Shown here: in pieces, positions 5,748 to 6,892 of the stretch
Layout of the letters: each line of letters begins with the position of its first letter
Numbering within the stretch: position 1 is the first letter of the stretch
Assembly (NCBI GenBank): GCA_964460185.1
Contig: CAYWTM010000152.1
Location: forward strand, 1-6,892
Length of the DNA stretch: 6,892 nucleotides
DNA from: JAVJPJ01 sp040217295
GTDB taxonomy: Bacteria; Pseudomonadota; Alphaproteobacteria; Rhodobacterales; Rhodobacteraceae
Direction: 5' to 3'
Made by a program: the position numbers and the translations under genes
The notes under the pieces: model-generated
What the model was told of the DNA's origin: nothing
The model's input: the letters and a program-made list of their open reading frames with translations, nothing else
The model's database searches: none

Positions 5748-5845
5748 CTGCCTGTCTGCGCGTTGCCCCGCGGCGCGCGCGCAAGCGGACGCCATACCAT
5801 CGGTGGTCTCGACAGGGCCCGACCCCTCGCCTAAGAACTGCACCC
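5748..5845 (+). other. 98-nt trpD-trpC spacer, no gene seen
   Basis: The genes on either side of this gap are tightly coupled to their other neighbours, so the spacer is unusual. It is GC-rich, contains CCGCGG followed by alternating GC (about 5768-5782), and has no ATG before the trpC start. I see no intrinsic terminator and no convincing promoter. Confidence 0.4.
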
Positions 5846-6664
5846 ATGAGCACCATTCTCGACAAGATCAAAGCCTACAAGCTGGACGAGGTCGCCGCGG
5901 CCAAGGCCGCCCGCCCCCGGTCCACCGTGGAACGGGCCGCACGCGCCGCCCCGCGCGTCCGGCCCTTTGGCGACGCCCTGCGCGCCGCCGAACAGGCAGG
6001 CTATGGCCTGATTGCCGAAATCAAGAAGGCCAGTCCATCCAAGGGCCTGATCCGCGCCGATTTCGACCCGCCCGTCCTGGCCAAGGCCTATGAGGCAGGG
6101 GGTGCGACCTGTCTGAGCGTGCTGACCGACACCCCGTCCTTCCAGGGCGCACCCGAATTCCTGAGCCGCGCGCGGGCCGCGACCAGTCTGCCCTGCCTGC
6201 GCAAGGATTTCCTGTATGACACCTACCAGGTCGCCGAAGCGCGCGCCTGGGGGGCCGATTGCATCTTGATCATCATGGCCTCGGTCGAGGATGGGCAGGC
6301 GGCCGAGTTGGAGGACGCGGCGCGACATTGGGGCATGGATGCGCTGATCGAGGTGCATGACGGGGCCGAACTGGACCGCGCGATGGCGCTGAAAAGCCCG
6401 CTTCTGGGGATCAACAACCGCGATCTGAACACCTTCGTCACCTCGCTGGATACCACGCGCGAGCTTGCCGCACGCGTGCCGGACGACCGGATGGTGATCT
6501 CGGAATCGGGTCTGTTCACGCCCGACGACCTGGCCGCGATGGCCCGCGCCGGGGCGCGCAGTTTCCTGATCGGCGAAAGCCTGATGCGGCAGACGGATGT
6601 CGCGGCGGCCACCCGCGCCATCCTGGCCGATCCGGTTCATCGGGAAGGGGCGCGCGATGGCTGA
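5846..6664 (+). CDS. trpC: Indole-3-glycerol phosphate synthase
   Basis: TrpC closes the ring of carboxyphenylamino-deoxyribulose phosphate with loss of CO2 and water to give indole-3-glycerol phosphate, acting in the cytoplasm. The 272-residue protein is a single TIM-barrel domain without a fused TrpF, so the isomerase must be encoded elsewhere. Matching the known active site in order: AEIKKASPSKG with Glu58 and Lys60, LSVLTD (90-95), LRKDF with Lys120, LIEVHD with Glu169, INNRDL with Asn190, and SESG with Glu220 and Ser221. The N-terminus MSTILDKIKAYK is typical and fixes the start, although the ribosome binding site is weak (AAGAA about 9 nt upstream). It follows trpD after 98 nt and its last 8 nt overlap moaC, so it is probably cotranscribed with both. 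Confidence 0.97.
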   Translation: MSTILDKIKAYKLDEVAAAKAARPRSTVERAARAAPRVRPFGDALRAAEQAGYGLIAEIKKASPSKGLIRADFDPPVLAKAYEAGGATCLSVLTDTPSFQGAPEFLSRARAATSLPCLRKDFLYDTYQVAEARAWGADCILIIMASVEDGQAAELEDAARHWGMDALIEVHDGAELDRAMALKSPLLGINNRDLNTFVTSLDTTRELAARVPDDRMVISESGLFTPDDLAAMARAGARSFLIGESLMRQTDVAAATRAILADPVHREGARDG

Positions 6665-6892
6665 GCTGACGCATTTCGACGGACAGGGCCAGGCCCACAT
6701 GGTCGACGTGTCAGGCAAGCCCGTGACCGACCGCGTGGCCGTGGCCGAAGGGTGGGTGCGCATGCGCGCCCAGACGCTGGCGCTGGTCGCGGCCGGCACC
6801 GCCAGGAAGGGCGATGTCCTGGGCATTGCGCGCCTGGCCGGGATCATGGCGGCCAAGAAGACCGCCGACCTGATCCCGCTGTGCCATCCGCT
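6657..6892 (+). CDS. moaC: Cyclic pyranopterin monophosphate synthase, N-terminal part (3' end outside window)
   Basis: MoaC acts with the radical-SAM enzyme MoaA to turn GTP into cyclic pyranopterin monophosphate, the first stage of molybdenum-cofactor synthesis. The visible 78 residues carry LTHFDGQGQAHMVDVSGK at the start, KGDVLGIARLAGIMAAKKT, and LIPLCHP at the edge. Lys51 and His77 fall at the numbers of the catalytic residues in the E. coli enzyme. About 160 residues is the usual length, so roughly half is present. The ATG lies inside the end of trpC, in a different frame, with an 8-nt overlap. GGAAGGGG (6643-6650), 6 nt upstream, is a good ribosome binding site. moeA often follows in this group, but it is not visible here. 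Confidence 0.95.
   Translation, partial: MAELTHFDGQGQAHMVDVSGKPVTDRVAVAEGWVRMRAQTLALVAAGTARKGDVLGIARLAGIMAAKKTADLIPLCHP

Noticed and set aside
5831..6856. 341-codon open frame on the minus strand opposite trpC and moaC
   Set aside because: trpC and moaC are unmistakable on the plus strand. The opposite frame is a codon-bias shadow with no recognisable motif.

Overview
The window is an ordinary high-GC chromosomal segment of an alphaproteobacterium, most likely a member of the Rhodobacterales (Rhodobacter/Roseobacter group). The reasons are the strong G/C preference at third codon positions, separate trpE and trpG genes, and the order trpE – yibQ-like gene – trpG – trpD – trpC – moaC. I recall trpE-yibQ-trpGDC being described for one locus of Rhodobacter sphaeroides. 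The species assignment is inference from layout, not from a search.

Layout, left to right. (1) 1-439 (+) is the C-terminal third of trpE, cut by the left edge. (2) 440-694 is a 255-nt gene-free stretch with an AT-rich patch and small inverted repeats. (3) 695-2101 (+) is a polytopic membrane protein of unknown function, with a hexanucleotide-periodic low-complexity segment in its middle. (4) 2112-3932 (-) is a membrane-anchored, Pro/Ala-rich protein ending in a divergent polysaccharide deacetylase (YibQ-like) domain. It converges on the membrane gene with only 10 nt between stop codons. (5) 3933-4134 is the divergent intergenic region that should hold the promoters for the yibQ-like gene and for trpG. 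(6) 4135-6664 (+) holds trpG, trpD and trpC. (7) 6657 to the right edge (+) is the start of moaC, overlapping the end of trpC.

How the genes work together. TrpE and TrpG form anthranilate synthase (chorismate to anthranilate). TrpD attaches phosphoribosyl to anthranilate, and TrpC makes indole-3-glycerol phosphate from the isomerised product. trpF, trpB and trpA are not in the window and must lie elsewhere. trpG and trpD overlap by 4 nt and trpC and moaC by 8 nt, so trpGDC-moaC is probably one transcription unit linking tryptophan and molybdenum-cofactor synthesis. trpE is about 3.7 kb upstream of its partner trpG, with an opposite-strand gene between them, so the two subunits of one enzyme must be expressed from separate promoters.

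I do not see an undescribed multigene system, mobile element, CRISPR array or RNA gene. The points most worth a second look are the unknown membrane protein with its hexamer array, the apparent loss of catalytic residues and the RLPxV repeats in the YibQ-like protein, and mutually exclusive hairpins in the trpG leader.
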